Below are positions 40,580 through 51,200 of a DNA stretch of 64,000 bases, piece by piece (within the stretch, counting starts at the first letter, position 1; each line of letters begins with the position of its first letter). The DNA is taken from the NCBI RefSeq assembly GCF_003234565.1, contig NZ_QKTU01000008.1, positions 101,231-165,230 on the forward strand, written 5' to 3'. The stretch is from Curtobacterium sp. MCBD17_013. Lineage in GTDB: Bacteria; Actinomycetota; Actinomycetes; Actinomycetales; Microbacteriaceae. The notes under the pieces are model-generated. The model did not search any database, was not told the origin of the DNA, and saw only the letters and a program-made list of their open reading frames with translations. The position numbers and the translations under genes were made by a program.

Positions 40580-42046
40580 GTGGCGCACACGATCGCGACG
40601 GCCGCGGTCGGCGGACACCGGGAGGCGCGACCCGGCACCGCGACACCGCTCCCGACCCGGACGATGGCCGCCACCGAGGCCGTGAGTCTGCTCGCCGCGA
40701 CCCTCGGATCGCAGTTCCTCCGGTTCGGGTTCGACGGGAACGGCGTGCGGATCGGGTTCGTCGGGCTCGACTACACCGAGTTCTCGGTGCTCCTGTCGGG
40801 GCTGTGGTTCGTCCTCCTCCTCGTCGTCCGGGCCGGGCGGTCCCCCGAGGACCGCTTCGTGTCGTCACCCGGCGCGTTCCGCGACCTCACCCGCACCACG
40901 GTCGTCGTCGTGCTCGTGCTCGCCGTGTCCTCCGCGATCACGCAGACGGAGATCTCGCGGGGGTACCTGCTCGTGGCCGTCCCGCTCGGCCTCGTCGCGC
41001 TCGTCGCCGACCGGGTGGCCTGGCGCGCGTGGGTCCGTCGGCTGCGCGAGCGCGGCCGGATGTGCCGCTCGACGCTCGTCATCGGTCCGTCCGACTCGGT
41101 GGCGGCCGTCCGTGACCTGGTCGACCGCGACCCGGGTGCCGGGCTCCGCGTCGTCCGGACGTTGGTCACCGACGGCCCCGTCGGGGCGAGTGCGCGCCGC
41201 GCCGGACCCGAGGCGCTGCACGCGCGCGTCGAGCAGCTCGTCGACGAGCTCGGCCCGGACGCGGTGCTCGTCGTCGGCGGGCACGGTGACGAGTTCGCGC
41301 GCGAGCTCTCCTGGGCCCTCGAGGCCGACGGCGTCCAGCTGCTCGTGGCGCCGCAGGTCGGACCGGTCGCGACGCAGCGCCTCCAGACGGTCACGCTCGC
41401 CGGGCACGCCCTGATCGCCGTCGAACCGCCCCCGCGGTCCGGTCTCCCGCACGTGGCGAAGCGGGCGTTCGACGTCGTGGCGAGTGCCCTGGGGCTGGTC
41501 CTCGCTGCGCCCTTCATCGTGCTCGTCGCCCTCGCGGTACGACTCGACAGTCCGGGGCCCGCGTTCTTCACCCAGCAGCGCGTCGGCCAGGGCGGACGGC
41601 CGTTCACGATCGTCAAGTTCCGGACGATGGTGCCGGGCGCGGACCGACTGCAGGGCGACCTCCGCGCCGAGAACGAACACGGCTCCGGACCGCTGTTCAA
41701 GATGCGGGACGACCCGCGCGTGACCCGGCTCGGCCGCCTCCTCCGGCGCTGGTCGGTGGACGAGGTCCCACAGCTCGTCAACGTCCTGCTCGGTCACATG
41801 AGCCTCGTGGGGCCGCGGCCACCACTGCCGTCCGAGGTGGCGACGTACGGGGACCGGGCACGACGGCGCCTCCTGACGAAGCCGGGGCTGACGGGCCCGT
41901 GGCAGGTCGGGGGTCGCTCGGACCTCCCGTGGGAGGACGGCCTCCACCTCGACCTCCTGTACGTCGAGAACTGGTCCCTCATGGGCGACCTGGTCGTCCT
42001 GGCCCGGACGGTCGGTGCCGTCCTCCGCGCACGGGGAGCCTACTGA
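40580..42046 (+). CDS. CpsE/WbaP-type polyprenyl-phosphate sugar-1-phosphate transferase
   Basis: A 488-aa initiating phosphoglycosyltransferase. The first half has about four membrane helices and a central domain of Rossmann type. The catalytic C-terminal domain starts at KRAFDVVASALGLVLAAPFI with FFTQQRVGQGGRPFTIVKFR, the DE pair in RRWSVDEVPQLVNVLLG, MSLVGPRPPLP and KPGLTGPWQVGGRSDLPWED. It puts the first sugar phosphate on undecaprenyl phosphate at the inner membrane face. It starts with GTG one base after the LCP stop and ends in an ATGA-type overlap with the TagA-like gene. Confidence 0.92.
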   Translation: MAHTIATAAVGGHREARPGTATPLPTRTMAATEAVSLLAATLGSQFLRFGFDGNGVRIGFVGLDYTEFSVLLSGLWFVLLLVVRAGRSPEDRFVSSPGAFRDLTRTTVVVVLVLAVSSAITQTEISRGYLLVAVPLGLVALVADRVAWRAWVRRLRERGRMCRSTLVIGPSDSVAAVRDLVDRDPGAGLRVVRTLVTDGPVGASARRAGPEALHARVEQLVDELGPDAVLVVGGHGDEFARELSWALEADGVQLLVAPQVGPVATQRLQTVTLAGHALIAVEPPPRSGLPHVAKRAFDVVASALGLVLAAPFIVLVALAVRLDSPGPAFFTQQRVGQGGRPFTIVKFRTMVPGADRLQGDLRAENEHGSGPLFKMRDDPRVTRLGRLLRRWSVDEVPQLVNVLLGHMSLVGPRPPLPSEVATYGDRARRRLLTKPGLTGPWQVGGRSDLPWEDGLHLDLLYVENWSLMGDLVVLARTVGAVLRARGAY

Positions 42047-42840
42047 TGGCGTCGGGACGCACACCGCTCCTCCGGGTCGCGCCCGACGCCGTCCTGCTCG
42101 CCGACGAGCCGCTGTTCCGGGGGGACGTGCGCGACCTCCTCGACGAGGTCGACCGGCGGCGGGGTACCGGTCGAACGCTCGTGACGACGCCGAACGTCGA
42201 CCAGGTGCTCGTGCTGCGGAACGACGAGGCGGCGCGCCGTGCGCACGCGCGGGCGGACCTCCGGACGGTCGACGGCCTCCCGATCGTCGCGTTGGCGCGA
42301 CTGCTCGGCGACCACACCGTGCGCCGGGTCACCGGGGCGGACCTCCTCGTCGCGTGCAGCGCGGCCTCCGCCGAGCGGGGGTGGCGGATCGTCGTCACCG
42401 GTGGAGCACCGGGCACGGCCGTCCGCGCGGCGGAGCGACTCCGGACGCAGCACCCCGGCGCGGACGTCCAGGACGTGCCGTTCCCGGACCTCGTGGGCGG
42501 CGAGGACGGCGGCACGGTCGTCGAGCGGCTCCGGGCGATCCGCCCCGACGTCGTCTTCCTCTGCCTCGGGTCGCCGAAGCAGGAGGCGTGGTTCCTCCGG
42601 TGGGAGGACGCACTGCCCGACGCGGTCTACGTCGGGGCCGGCGCGGCGGTCGACTTCGCCGCAGGCGCCCGGCGCCGTGCACCCGTGCTCGTCCAGCGCC
42701 TCGGTCTGGAGTGGTCGTGGCGGCTGCTGCAGGAACCGCGCCGCCTCGCTCACCGCTACCTGGTCCGGGGCCCGGCGTTCCTGCTCGTGGTCGCGCGGTC
42801 GCTCCTGGCCGCACGCGGGCGTCGACCGGACCGGGCATGA
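42046..42840 (+). CDS. WecG/TagA/CpsF-family glycosyltransferase
   Basis: A 264-aa GT26 enzyme. TTPNVDQVLVLRNDEAARRA, TVDGLPIVALARLLG, VTGADLLVACSAA, VTGGAPGTA and LCLGSPKQEAWF follow the family order. It transfers the second sugar (ManNAc in TagA) to the lipid-linked first sugar. A C-terminal amphipathic segment probably helps membrane contact. Start overlaps the CpsE-like stop; stop overlaps the next GT2. Confidence 0.9.
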   Translation: MASGRTPLLRVAPDAVLLADEPLFRGDVRDLLDEVDRRRGTGRTLVTTPNVDQVLVLRNDEAARRAHARADLRTVDGLPIVALARLLGDHTVRRVTGADLLVACSAASAERGWRIVVTGGAPGTAVRAAERLRTQHPGADVQDVPFPDLVGGEDGGTVVERLRAIRPDVVFLCLGSPKQEAWFLRWEDALPDAVYVGAGAAVDFAAGARRRAPVLVQRLGLEWSWRLLQEPRRLAHRYLVRGPAFLLVVARSLLAARGRRPDRA

Positions 42841-43889
42841 GCGCTCGGCCCACGGACGCCGTGCCCGACGTGACCGTCGTCGCCGCGCTGTTCCGGCCCG
42901 GTCGGTTGCTCGACGGGTTCCTCGACCGAGCCGCGGCCCTCCTCACCGCGGGCGTCGAGCTCGTCCTGGTCGACGACGGGTCCGGTGACGGCACCGCCGA
43001 GCGCCTCCGTCGGTGGGCGGTCGACCGCCCCGACGTGCAGGTGCTCGAGAACGCGACGAACTCCGGGGTGGCCGCGAGCCGCAACCGCGCGGTCCGGCTC
43101 GCCCGCGGTACGTGGGTGTGGTTCGTCGACCACGACGACCGGTGGGAGCCAGGAGCACCGACGCGGCTCCTCGACGCGGCGACCGACGACGTCGACATCG
43201 TCGTGTGTCGGGCCGACTTCCGCACCGACCCGCTCCGCCCCGGCCGGATCGTCGACGGTGTCCCCGTGCCGCGCGTCGCGACCGGTCCCGAGGCGCTCGT
43301 CATGCTGCTCGAGGGCACCATCGACGGCTTCCTGTGGTCGAAGCTCGTCCGCCGCTCGGTCCTCGGGGACGCCCCCTTCCCGCACCTGCCGTCGCAGAGC
43401 GACGTCGCGGGTCTCGCCCCGGTGCTCGCCGCCGCGCGACGGGTCCGGTTCGTCCCGGACGTGCTCTACCACTGGGTCCACCGTCCCGGCTCGGTCTCGC
43501 GGTCCAGGACGCCCGCGCTCGACGCCCTGGAGGCCGCCCACGCCGCCGTCGTCGCGGCCACGGACTCCGTGGCGCCGGTCGACGCACCGGCGCTCGCCGA
43601 CCCGGGACGCCGCGAGGAGCTCCTGACGTGGTTCACGTGCTGGTTCCGGTGCCGCGGGCTCGTCGTCACGCCGGGGCGCCAGCACGCGCCCTGGTCGGTC
43701 CGGCGCGCCGGGGTGCGGTGCGCCCGACGAGCCCTGCACGGTCGTCGGCTCGGTGGCGTCCGTCTGCGGTCGACCTCGGTGTGGCTCCTCATGTGGGCGA
43801 TCCGCGTCGCACCGCTCCTGGTGGTCGGCGTGCTGCCCCTGCTCTTCGCGGTGCACGACGCCCGGGTGGCCGGACGAGCCGGCGGGTGA
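42837..43889 (+). CDS. GT2-family glycosyltransferase
   Basis: A 350-aa GT-A transferase. VTVVAALFRPGRLLDGFLDR, VELVLVDDGSGDGTAERL, NSGVAASRNRAVRLARG and VWFVDHDDRWEPG form the donor and D-x-D region. A SKLVRRSVLG step is followed by a C-terminal membrane helix (VWLLMWAIRVAPLLVVGVLP). It extends the exopolysaccharide repeat unit on the cytosolic face. Coupled to the TagA-like gene by ATGA. Confidence 0.87.
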   Translation: MSARPTDAVPDVTVVAALFRPGRLLDGFLDRAAALLTAGVELVLVDDGSGDGTAERLRRWAVDRPDVQVLENATNSGVAASRNRAVRLARGTWVWFVDHDDRWEPGAPTRLLDAATDDVDIVVCRADFRTDPLRPGRIVDGVPVPRVATGPEALVMLLEGTIDGFLWSKLVRRSVLGDAPFPHLPSQSDVAGLAPVLAAARRVRFVPDVLYHWVHRPGSVSRSRTPALDALEAAHAAVVAATDSVAPVDAPALADPGRREELLTWFTCWFRCRGLVVTPGRQHAPWSVRRAGVRCARRALHGRRLGGVRLRSTSVWLLMWAIRVAPLLVVGVLPLLFAVHDARVAGRAGG

Positions 43890-44030
43890 GGCCGTGTCCG
43901 TGGCGGGTGAGGCCGTGGGGGATCCCACCGCCCGGCGATCGGCGGGAACGTGCGTGCGCCCGGGCGGGCCACGCACGCCGGGACGGAGACTGCCCTGATC
44001 CCGCCCCGACCACGACCCGGAGGACCACGC

Positions 44031-45707
44031 ATGGCTCCCGACGCACGTCCCGACGAGCGGACCTCCCGGACCCTGGCCGACTACGTGCGCATGTTCCGGA
44101 CGTACTGGTTCGGCGCGGTGCTCATCGTCCTGGCCTGCGTCGCCGCGGCCGGTGCGTGGACGCTCACGCAACCGCGGGTGTACACGTCCGAGGCCTCCGG
44201 TTTCGTGCGGGTCGCGGGCAACGGCGACGCCAACCTCGACTACGCCGCCGACCAGTTGTCGAAGTCCCAGGCCGAGACGTACGTCGAGCTCGGTGGTTCG
44301 CTGGCGGTCGCGAAACGGGTGGTCCGGGCGACCGGCACCAGTGCATCACCGCAGGAGCTGCTCGGCCGCGTGCAGACCCGCCTGCCGGAGGGCACGGCGA
44401 TCATCGACGTCACCGCGAGCGGCGCGACCCCGCGCGAGTCCGCCGACCTCGCGGACGCGTGGATCGCGGGCATGGGGCGGCAGATCGCCGCGATCCAGTC
44501 GTCGGGGGAGGCACTCGCCTCGGCCACGACGAAGCTCGTCCCGTTGGCCTCCGCCACCGTCCCGACGTCGCCGACGTCGCCGGACGTGCGCGCGGCGGTG
44601 ACGCTCGGGGTGCTCGTCGGCCTGCTCCTGGCGTCGGTGTACGTCCTCGTGCGGCAGGCCCTCGACCGGCGCATCCGGTCGGCCGCCGCGATCGAGGCCG
44701 CGTTCGGTGTCCCCGTGCTCGGGACCATCCCGCTCAATCCAGCCCTGACCGACCACCGGCAACTCGTCGACGCCCTGCCGAACCGCACGCCCGAGGAGCG
44801 ACGGGTCAACTTCGCGACGTCCGAGGCCCTCCGCGAGCTGCGCACGAACCTGTCCTACGTCCACGTCGACGAGCGCCCGAAGGTCCTCGTCGTCACGAGT
44901 CCGCTCCCGGGCGACGGCAAGTCGACGATCGCGGCGAACCTCGCCCGGTCCCTCGCCGTGACGTCCACCGGGCGGGTCGTGCTCATCGACTGCGATCTCC
45001 GGCGACCCGTGCTGTCGGCGGTCTTCGGCGTGGCCCGGGGCGCGGGCCTCACCGACGTGCTGTCCGGACGCGCCGACCTCGCCGACGTCATGCAGCAGAC
45101 CGACGACGTCGGCAACCTGTGGATCGTCGGGTCCGGCCGCGTTCCACCGAACCCGAGCGAGCTGCTCGGGTCACGGATGTTCCGGGACATCCTCGCCTCG
45201 CTCGGGGAACACGCGACGGTGGTCCTCGACGCGCCGCCGATCCTCGCCGTCACCGACGCCGTCGTGCTCGCGACCGGTGCGGACGGCCTCGTGGTGACGG
45301 TCTCGGCGCAGGGCACCACGATCGACCAGCTCGGACGGGCGCTGCAGCTCGTGGCCCGTGGTGGGGGGACCGTGCTGGGTGCGGTGCTCAACCGGGTCCC
45401 GACGCGCGGGCAGGACGCGCGCGACTACGGCTACTACGGCGGCGCGTACTACGCGGGGGACGACGACGGGTCGGAGTCCGCTCCCGGCACGGACGGCGGC
45501 GCGGAACACGGCACGGACGGCGACGCGGAAGCGCGCGCAGCCCGCGCGTCCGGCGGGTCCCGGCTCACGCCCTCCCTGCCCGACCGGGACGCCTCGGTCC
45601 CACGCTCGCCCGTGGTGTCCCCGTACGACCCGTCCCTCGAGCTCCCCTCGCGGCGGAGCCGGCGGCGGGCGGCCGCGGTCGGCGGGACCGACGACACCCG
45701 GCCGTGA
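44031..45707 (+). CDS. Wzz / bacterial tyrosine kinase (BY-kinase) for polysaccharide chain control
   Basis: A 558-aa fused protein. The Wzz domain has membrane helices at ~28-46 (FGAVLIVLACVAAAGAW) and ~184-203, with a periplasm-type segment between. The cytosolic kinase shows Walker A PGDGKSTIAAN, Walker A' VVLIDCDLRRP and Walker B VVLDAPPI. A Tyr cluster DYGYYGGAYYAG (~residues 465-476) is the likely autophosphorylation site, followed by an ~80-residue disordered tail. The LMW-PTP at 38967 is its likely phosphatase. It controls chain length and export of the polysaccharide. RBS CGGAGGACC precedes the ATG. Confidence 0.9.
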   Translation: MAPDARPDERTSRTLADYVRMFRTYWFGAVLIVLACVAAAGAWTLTQPRVYTSEASGFVRVAGNGDANLDYAADQLSKSQAETYVELGGSLAVAKRVVRATGTSASPQELLGRVQTRLPEGTAIIDVTASGATPRESADLADAWIAGMGRQIAAIQSSGEALASATTKLVPLASATVPTSPTSPDVRAAVTLGVLVGLLLASVYVLVRQALDRRIRSAAAIEAAFGVPVLGTIPLNPALTDHRQLVDALPNRTPEERRVNFATSEALRELRTNLSYVHVDERPKVLVVTSPLPGDGKSTIAANLARSLAVTSTGRVVLIDCDLRRPVLSAVFGVARGAGLTDVLSGRADLADVMQQTDDVGNLWIVGSGRVPPNPSELLGSRMFRDILASLGEHATVVLDAPPILAVTDAVVLATGADGLVVTVSAQGTTIDQLGRALQLVARGGGTVLGAVLNRVPTRGQDARDYGYYGGAYYAGDDDGSESAPGTDGGAEHGTDGDAEARAARASGGSRLTPSLPDRDASVPRSPVVSPYDPSLELPSRRSRRRAAAVGGTDDTRP

Positions 45708-46615
45708 CGGCCGCAGCACGGCTGGACGCGCGTGCCACCGTCGAGCTGGCGCACGCCGTCGTGGCGGACGCCGCGGCCGTCGCCGGTGTCCCGTTCCTGG
45801 TCCTCAAGGGTCTCGGCGCTCAGCACCACGGCCTCCAGGACCGACACCGGGTCCCGGCGGACGTCGACGTCCTCGTGCCACCGCGCGGCGTTCCGGTGAT
45901 GACCGCCGAGCTCGAGCGCCGTGGGTGGCGCCGACGGCCCGCGGACGCCGACGACGTGACGTTCAGCCGCCACTCCGTCACCCTGTTCCGCAGCGGGTGG
46001 AGCTGCGACCTGGACGTGCACGACCGGTTCCCGGGCTTCGGGACGGACACCGACGCGGTGTTCGCCCGGCTCTGGAGGACCCGGTGCACGCTCGTCGTCG
46101 CCGGGGCGTCCGTCCCGGTCCCGGACCTGCCCGAGGCGGTCCTCGTGCAGGCGCTGCACTGCCTCCGGAGCATCACCGTCCCCCGTCACGCGGAGGAGTA
46201 CGCGCACCTCGTCGAGCGGACGGCCGGCGACGGGAACCCGGCCCTGCTCGCGCCGACCGTCCTCGACGCGGCCCGCGCGCTCGGCGCGGTGCCCGCGGCG
46301 CGGCCGTTCCTCACCGACGCGTTCGGCATCGAGCTCGACGACTGGGGTGTGCCCGACCTGCGGTGGCGCCTGCTGACGGCCGCGTCGTCACCCCACGCGC
46401 GGCGGCTGCTCGCGCTCGTCGAGGCGCCGTGGCGCGAGCGACTCCGCGTGGTCCGGGTCGCCCTGCTCCCACCACGGGAGACGCTGGAGAAACGGGGACT
46501 CGGAGGGCTCGACCGCTTCGGCCTGCTCGCGGCCTACGCCCGCCGACTGTGGCGTGGCGTGCGGTTCCTGCCGTCCGCGGCCCGGGAGGCCCGACGCGCG
46601 CGGGACCGCGGCTGA
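45704..46615 (+). CDS. NTP_transf_5-like nucleotidyltransferase-family protein
   Basis: A 303-aa protein. VPFLVLKGLGAQHHGLQD followed by RVPADVDVLVPP is the K-G and D-x-D-hV core of the uncharacterised nucleotidyltransferase family PF14907. CDLDVHDRFPGF provides a later metal-site Asp. The reaction is unknown. Members occur in polysaccharide and peptide-modification loci, often beside PqqD/HPr-kinase-like genes, as here. Starts in a GTGA overlap with the BY-kinase gene; its last 228 bp lie opposite the polymerase tail. Confidence 0.75.
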   Translation: MTAAARLDARATVELAHAVVADAAAVAGVPFLVLKGLGAQHHGLQDRHRVPADVDVLVPPRGVPVMTAELERRGWRRRPADADDVTFSRHSVTLFRSGWSCDLDVHDRFPGFGTDTDAVFARLWRTRCTLVVAGASVPVPDLPEAVLVQALHCLRSITVPRHAEEYAHLVERTAGDGNPALLAPTVLDAARALGAVPAARPFLTDAFGIELDDWGVPDLRWRLLTAASSPHARRLLALVEAPWRERLRVVRVALLPPRETLEKRGLGGLDRFGLLAAYARRLWRGVRFLPSAAREARRARDRG

Positions 46616-47896
46616 CGGTCCGGCGCCGGCCTGCTCGGGCACCGTCTCCAGGCCGCCTCCGCCCGGCCCGTCGGCACGGTCGAGGCGGGGCAACGCGAAC
46701 GTGAACGTCAGGAGGATCCCGGCCTGCAACCACACGAGGAGGTCGAACGAGAACCCCATCCCGAACCAGAGCAGGACGAGGGCCCGGCCCTGCGCGTCCG
46801 CCCGGACGGCCACGACGACGACCACGGCGAGGAACACGGCCAGGCCGGCGACGCCGGTGGTGCCGAGCAGGTACACCGGGAGGTCGTCCACCACCTGCAG
46901 CCCGTACGTCGTCTCGATGAGGTGGTCGGCGAACAGCCGGGTCTCGCTGCCGAACCCGGTGCCCCAGAGCGACTCGGCCAGGGGACGGGCGAGCAACCGG
47001 GGGACCGCGGCGATCGAGGTCGAGCGGTGGATCCAGGAGCCGGAGGACAGGAGCTCGGTCGTGACCGTGGAGATCCCGAAGTCGAGCACGGCCACGATGC
47101 CCCCGACGATCGCCGTGAGGACCACGTTCCTGGCCCACCGGCCGATCCCGCGTCGGTGGACCGCGTGCAGGAGGACCCCGAGGACGGCGCAGAGGACCGC
47201 GCTGCGGGTACCGGAGAGGAACACGCCGACCGCGGCGACGAGGAGCGCGACGCTCCGGACGGCGCCGGACATGCCGATGCGGTTGCTCCACGCCACCACG
47301 ACCGCGATCGCCTCGAACGTCCCGAACACGATCGGCTGCCCCATCGACCCCTGGCCGCGTTCCCACACGTCGCCCGTCAGGGGGTTCGGGCGGGAGACCC
47401 CACCACGCTGACCCCAGATGGGCGTGGCACCCGTGACCAGGTCGACGGCGGTCCACGCGACCTCGACGGCGGCGATGACGAGCACGGCGATGAGGACGAT
47501 GCGGAGGCCGCGGGCGTCGAGGTGCGCCGTGACGAGGGCGACCACCACGGCGGTGCCGAAGTACACCGTGAGACGCGAGGTCGAGTACGACCCCGCGAGG
47601 AGGGCGCCGACGCCGATCCACACCCAGAGGGCGGTCGGGACGAGGAAGCGCGGCGCGGTCAGGTCCGACACCGCCCCGACCCGGGCGACGGCGACGAGCA
47701 GGACGACCGCGCAGAGCGCGAAGGCCGGCACCCAGACGGTGCGCGGCGCACTGTTGTTGCCGACCACGGCCGTGACCGCGAGCGTGAGCACGAGTGCCCA
47801 GGCGCGCACGGTGGCCGCCGGCACGAGCACGAGGAACGCGACGACGACCAGGAGCCCGGCGGACGCGGCCAGGGCGAGGACGGTGACGGGTGGCAC
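46388..47896 (-). CDS. O-antigen-polymerase/ligase-like membrane protein (Wzy type)
   Basis: A 502-aa protein with ~11 membrane helices in residues 1-415. They include VPTALWVWIGVGALLAGSYS and the extracytoplasmic loop with TGDVWERGQGSMGQPIVFGT and GVFLSGTRSAV, typical of O-antigen polymerases. The last ~85 residues are polar, low-complexity and encoded opposite the NTP_transf gene with a 228-bp overlap. The native end may have been lost and the frame run on. RBS AGGAAACGGT precedes the GTG. It would link repeat units outside the membrane. Confidence 0.8.
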   Translation of the reverse strand: MPPVTVLALAASAGLLVVVAFLVLVPAATVRAWALVLTLAVTAVVGNNSAPRTVWVPAFALCAVVLLVAVARVGAVSDLTAPRFLVPTALWVWIGVGALLAGSYSTSRLTVYFGTAVVVALVTAHLDARGLRIVLIAVLVIAAVEVAWTAVDLVTGATPIWGQRGGVSRPNPLTGDVWERGQGSMGQPIVFGTFEAIAVVVAWSNRIGMSGAVRSVALLVAAVGVFLSGTRSAVLCAVLGVLLHAVHRRGIGRWARNVVLTAIVGGIVAVLDFGISTVTTELLSSGSWIHRSTSIAAVPRLLARPLAESLWGTGFGSETRLFADHLIETTYGLQVVDDLPVYLLGTTGVAGLAVFLAVVVVVAVRADAQGRALVLLWFGMGFSFDLLVWLQAGILLTFTFALPRLDRADGPGGGGLETVPEQAGAGPSAAVPRASGLPGRGRQEPHATPQSAGVGREQAEAVEPSESPFLQRLPWWEQGDPDHAESLAPRRLDEREQPPRVG

Positions 47897-48230
47897 ACCG
47901 TTTCCTATCGCCCCGGGAGCGCCGCACTCGCGCCCTCCCGAGGGCCAGCGGCCGTCCGGGAGGCCCGGATCACCGCCGCGGTCACCCTCCTGCCGCCGAC
48001 ATGGTCCAGGCCCTCACCGGCACGTCGCGGGTGGCACCGAGGCGGCGCACCGGGTGACGCGGCGTGCCGCCAGGTGAGTCCGCCCCGGGGACGGGTGACC
48101 GCGGAGGCGAACCGGGACCGGCGGAGTCCCGGACAGCCGTGGCCCTGACCCTCGGGACCGGACGCGGGGACCGATCATCGGCGGGGTGCGACCGGCAGCG
48201 GGGTCGCCCGGGACGAGGGACGGGGACGCG
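47897..48230. promoter_or_regulatory. divergent intergenic region, polymerase / acyltransferase genes
   Basis: A 334-bp gap between divergent genes, so it must contain both promoters. Apart from the ribosome site of the polymerase gene I recognise no operator, hairpin or small gene in it. Confidence 0.35.
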
Positions 48231-51200
48231 GTGACGGATCGACCAGGGAAGCGACGCGACGTCCAGGGACTCCGGGCGGTCGCGGTGCTCGCCGTCGTGG
48301 CGGACCACACCCTCCACGCACCGCGCGGCGGCTTCGTCGGGGTCGACGTCTTCTTCGTGATCAGCGGGTTCCTCATCACCGGGTTGCTCCTGCGTGAGCA
48401 CGGACGGACCGGGACGATCTCGATCGTCGGCTTCACCCGACACCGCATCCGGCGCATCCTGCCGGCGGCGGTCCTCGTGCTCGCCGTGACCGCCGCCGCG
48501 ACGGCCCTGGTCCTCGGTCCGGCACGGTGGGACACGGTGCGGTGGGACGCACTCGCGGCGGCCGTCCTCGTCGCGAACTGGCACTTCGCCGCCACGGGGA
48601 CCGACTACTTCCAGGCAGACGGGCCGACCTCGCCGCTGCAGCACTTCTGGTCCCTGTCGGTCGAGGAGCAGTTCTACCTCGTGTGGCCGTGGGTGCTCCT
48701 CGGTGTGCTGACCCTCGCCGCGCGTCGGCGACGGGGCGTCGGCACCGGCCGGACCGCGGTGCCGGCGGCCGTGGCGGTCGCGGTGCTCGGCGCCGCGTCG
48801 GTCGCCTGGTCGGCGTACGAGACGGCAGCGTCCCCCACGGTCGCCTACTTCTCGACGCCCTCCCGGGCGTGGGAGCTGCTCCTCGGGGCGGCTCTCGCGG
48901 TCGTCGCGCCCGCACTCGAGCACCTGCCGACGGCCGTCCGGCACGTCCTGGCGTGGGCCGGACTCGCCGCGATCGCGACCGCGCTCGCCCTCACCGACGC
49001 GGACCGGGGATTCCCGATGCCCGGCGCCGTCCTGCCCGTGCTCGGTGCCGTCGCGGTCCTCGCCGCCGGGATCGGGCGGGACCGTCGGCGGTGGGCACCG
49101 CTCACCGATCGGGTGTCCGGGTCCCTCGGCGACCTGTCGTACTCGATCTACCTCTGGCACTTCCCCGTCGTCGTCGTGTTCGGGCCGTACCTGCTGTTCG
49201 TGCTCGGCGAGGACCGGCCGGACGTCCGGTGGGTCGCGGGCGTGCTCGCGCTCACCGCGGTGACGTCGGTGCTCGGGTACCACCTGGTCGAGCGGCCGGT
49301 GCTCCGGAGCGCGTGGCTCGCCGACCGGGCGGCGTCCCGGCGACGGCGGCGGCCCTCCCGGCTCGTCTGGTCGGCGACGGCGATCGCGATCACCGGTGCC
49401 GTGGTGCTCAGCGCCCTGACCCTGAACGGCGCCCAGGGTGCGGTCGACGTCCGCACGGACGGTGCGGGCGCGGCTGCGGCCGACGGCGGATCGTCCGGCA
49501 CCGCGTCCGGCGGGTCGTCCGGTGCGCAGGCCGCGCTCAGCCGCGCGATCACCGCCGCACTGCGGGCCCGGTCCTGGCCGGCCGACCTGACGCCCTCGGT
49601 GTCCCGTGCCGCCGACGAGACCCTGCCCGGCAACACGGCGCGCTGCGGCTCGGCCGCTTGGCTCCCGGCCGCCGACTGCACGTTCGGCGACCCCGCTGCG
49701 CCGCACCACGCCGTGCTCGTGGGGGACTCCATCGCCCAGGCCTACGTCCCGGCACTCGCCGCGATCCTCGGGACGGGGGACTGGTCGCTCCGGATCACGT
49801 CGATGTACGCCTGCCCGTTCATCGACCGCGAGGTCGGCAACGTCGCGAAGCAGACCGCCATCTGCGCCGACCGACGGGCGAAGGAGGTCCAGGTCGTCCG
49901 GGACACCGAGCCGGACCTCGTCGTCGTCGCGAACACGGTCGTCCGCGGAGCCGACCGCAGCACGGGCTCGACGACGAGCGCGGCCGCCTGGAACGAGGCG
50001 TTCCGCGCGGAGTTGGAGCAGATCCTCCCCGCTGCGGACCACGTCGTCGTGCTCGCCCCGCCGCCGCCCGACAAGGACATCGAGGACTGCTACAGCAACT
50101 TCGCCGGCCCGAGCGCCTGCGTGAGCTCGGTGTCGGCATCCTCATGGTTGTCCATGGCCTCGGACCAGATCGTCCTGATGAAGGCGCTGCACGGGTCGTT
50201 CGTCGACACGCGCCCGTGGTTCTGCGACGACGACGGCGCATGCCCGGCGTTCGTCGGGAACCTGCTCGTCAAGAAGGACCAGGCGCACCCCACCGCGGCG
50301 TACGTCGAACACCTCACACCCGTCATCCGCGCCGCGCTCGAGCGCGCGGGCGTCCTCGAGACCCCCGCGTCGTCGTCGCCCTCACCGACGGCCACGACCG
50401 CCGGAGCGTCCACGCCTGCCCCGGGTGACGACACGCGGGATGCGGAGCCCGGGAACGCGACGCCCGGGGTGAACGCCAGGGACCCGCGGGCGACCGACGT
50501 CCGGTCCGGCCACGGTGGCGCACTCCGTCGGTCGTACCGTCCCGCCATGACCACCACCGGCACGGCTCCCCACCGGCTGCTCCCGCGCGGCGCCGACCCC
50601 GGCGCCGACCTCGGCGCCGACCCCGGCGCACACCACTGCCCGGACGCGGACCGGCGGCTCCGCGTGCTCCACGTCCTCGACGCCTTCACCGCGGGCGGCG
50701 CGCAGCGCGTCGCGCTCGACCTGGCCGCCTGGACGGGACGGCGCGGCGTCGAGAGCGCCTTCGTCGGTCGTCCGGGGCCCCTGGTCGACCGCGTTCCGCC
50801 GGGCGCCGACGTCCACGTCGTGACGGGCGCCGGCCCGCTCGCCGAACTGCTCGGCATCCGCCGCGCGGTGGCGTCCGTCCGACCGGACGTCGTGCACGCG
50901 CACCAACGCCGGGGCGCGCTGCTCGCGCGGATCGCGGTGGCCGGCACCGGCGCGCACGTGGTCGAGCACGCGCACACCTGCCTGCCCCACGCACGGATGC
51001 GGCACCTCTCGTTCCGGAGCGAACGGGTCTTCGCCGTCAGCGAGCAGGTCCGCCGGATGGTGCTCGACCTCGGCACGCCGGCCGACCGCGTCACGATCGT
51101 CGGCAACGTGCCCTCCGCACTGGTGGACGCGCCGGTGCGTCCCTGGGACGTCCACGCCCCGCTCCGGGTCCTCGGCGTCGGTCGCCTCACCGAGCAGAAG

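Noticed and set aside
48231..50546. Annotating acyltransferase and GT4 as two separate genes
   Set aside because: No stop codon separates them in the given sequence, so one frame is reported, with the likely internal start at 50547 noted.
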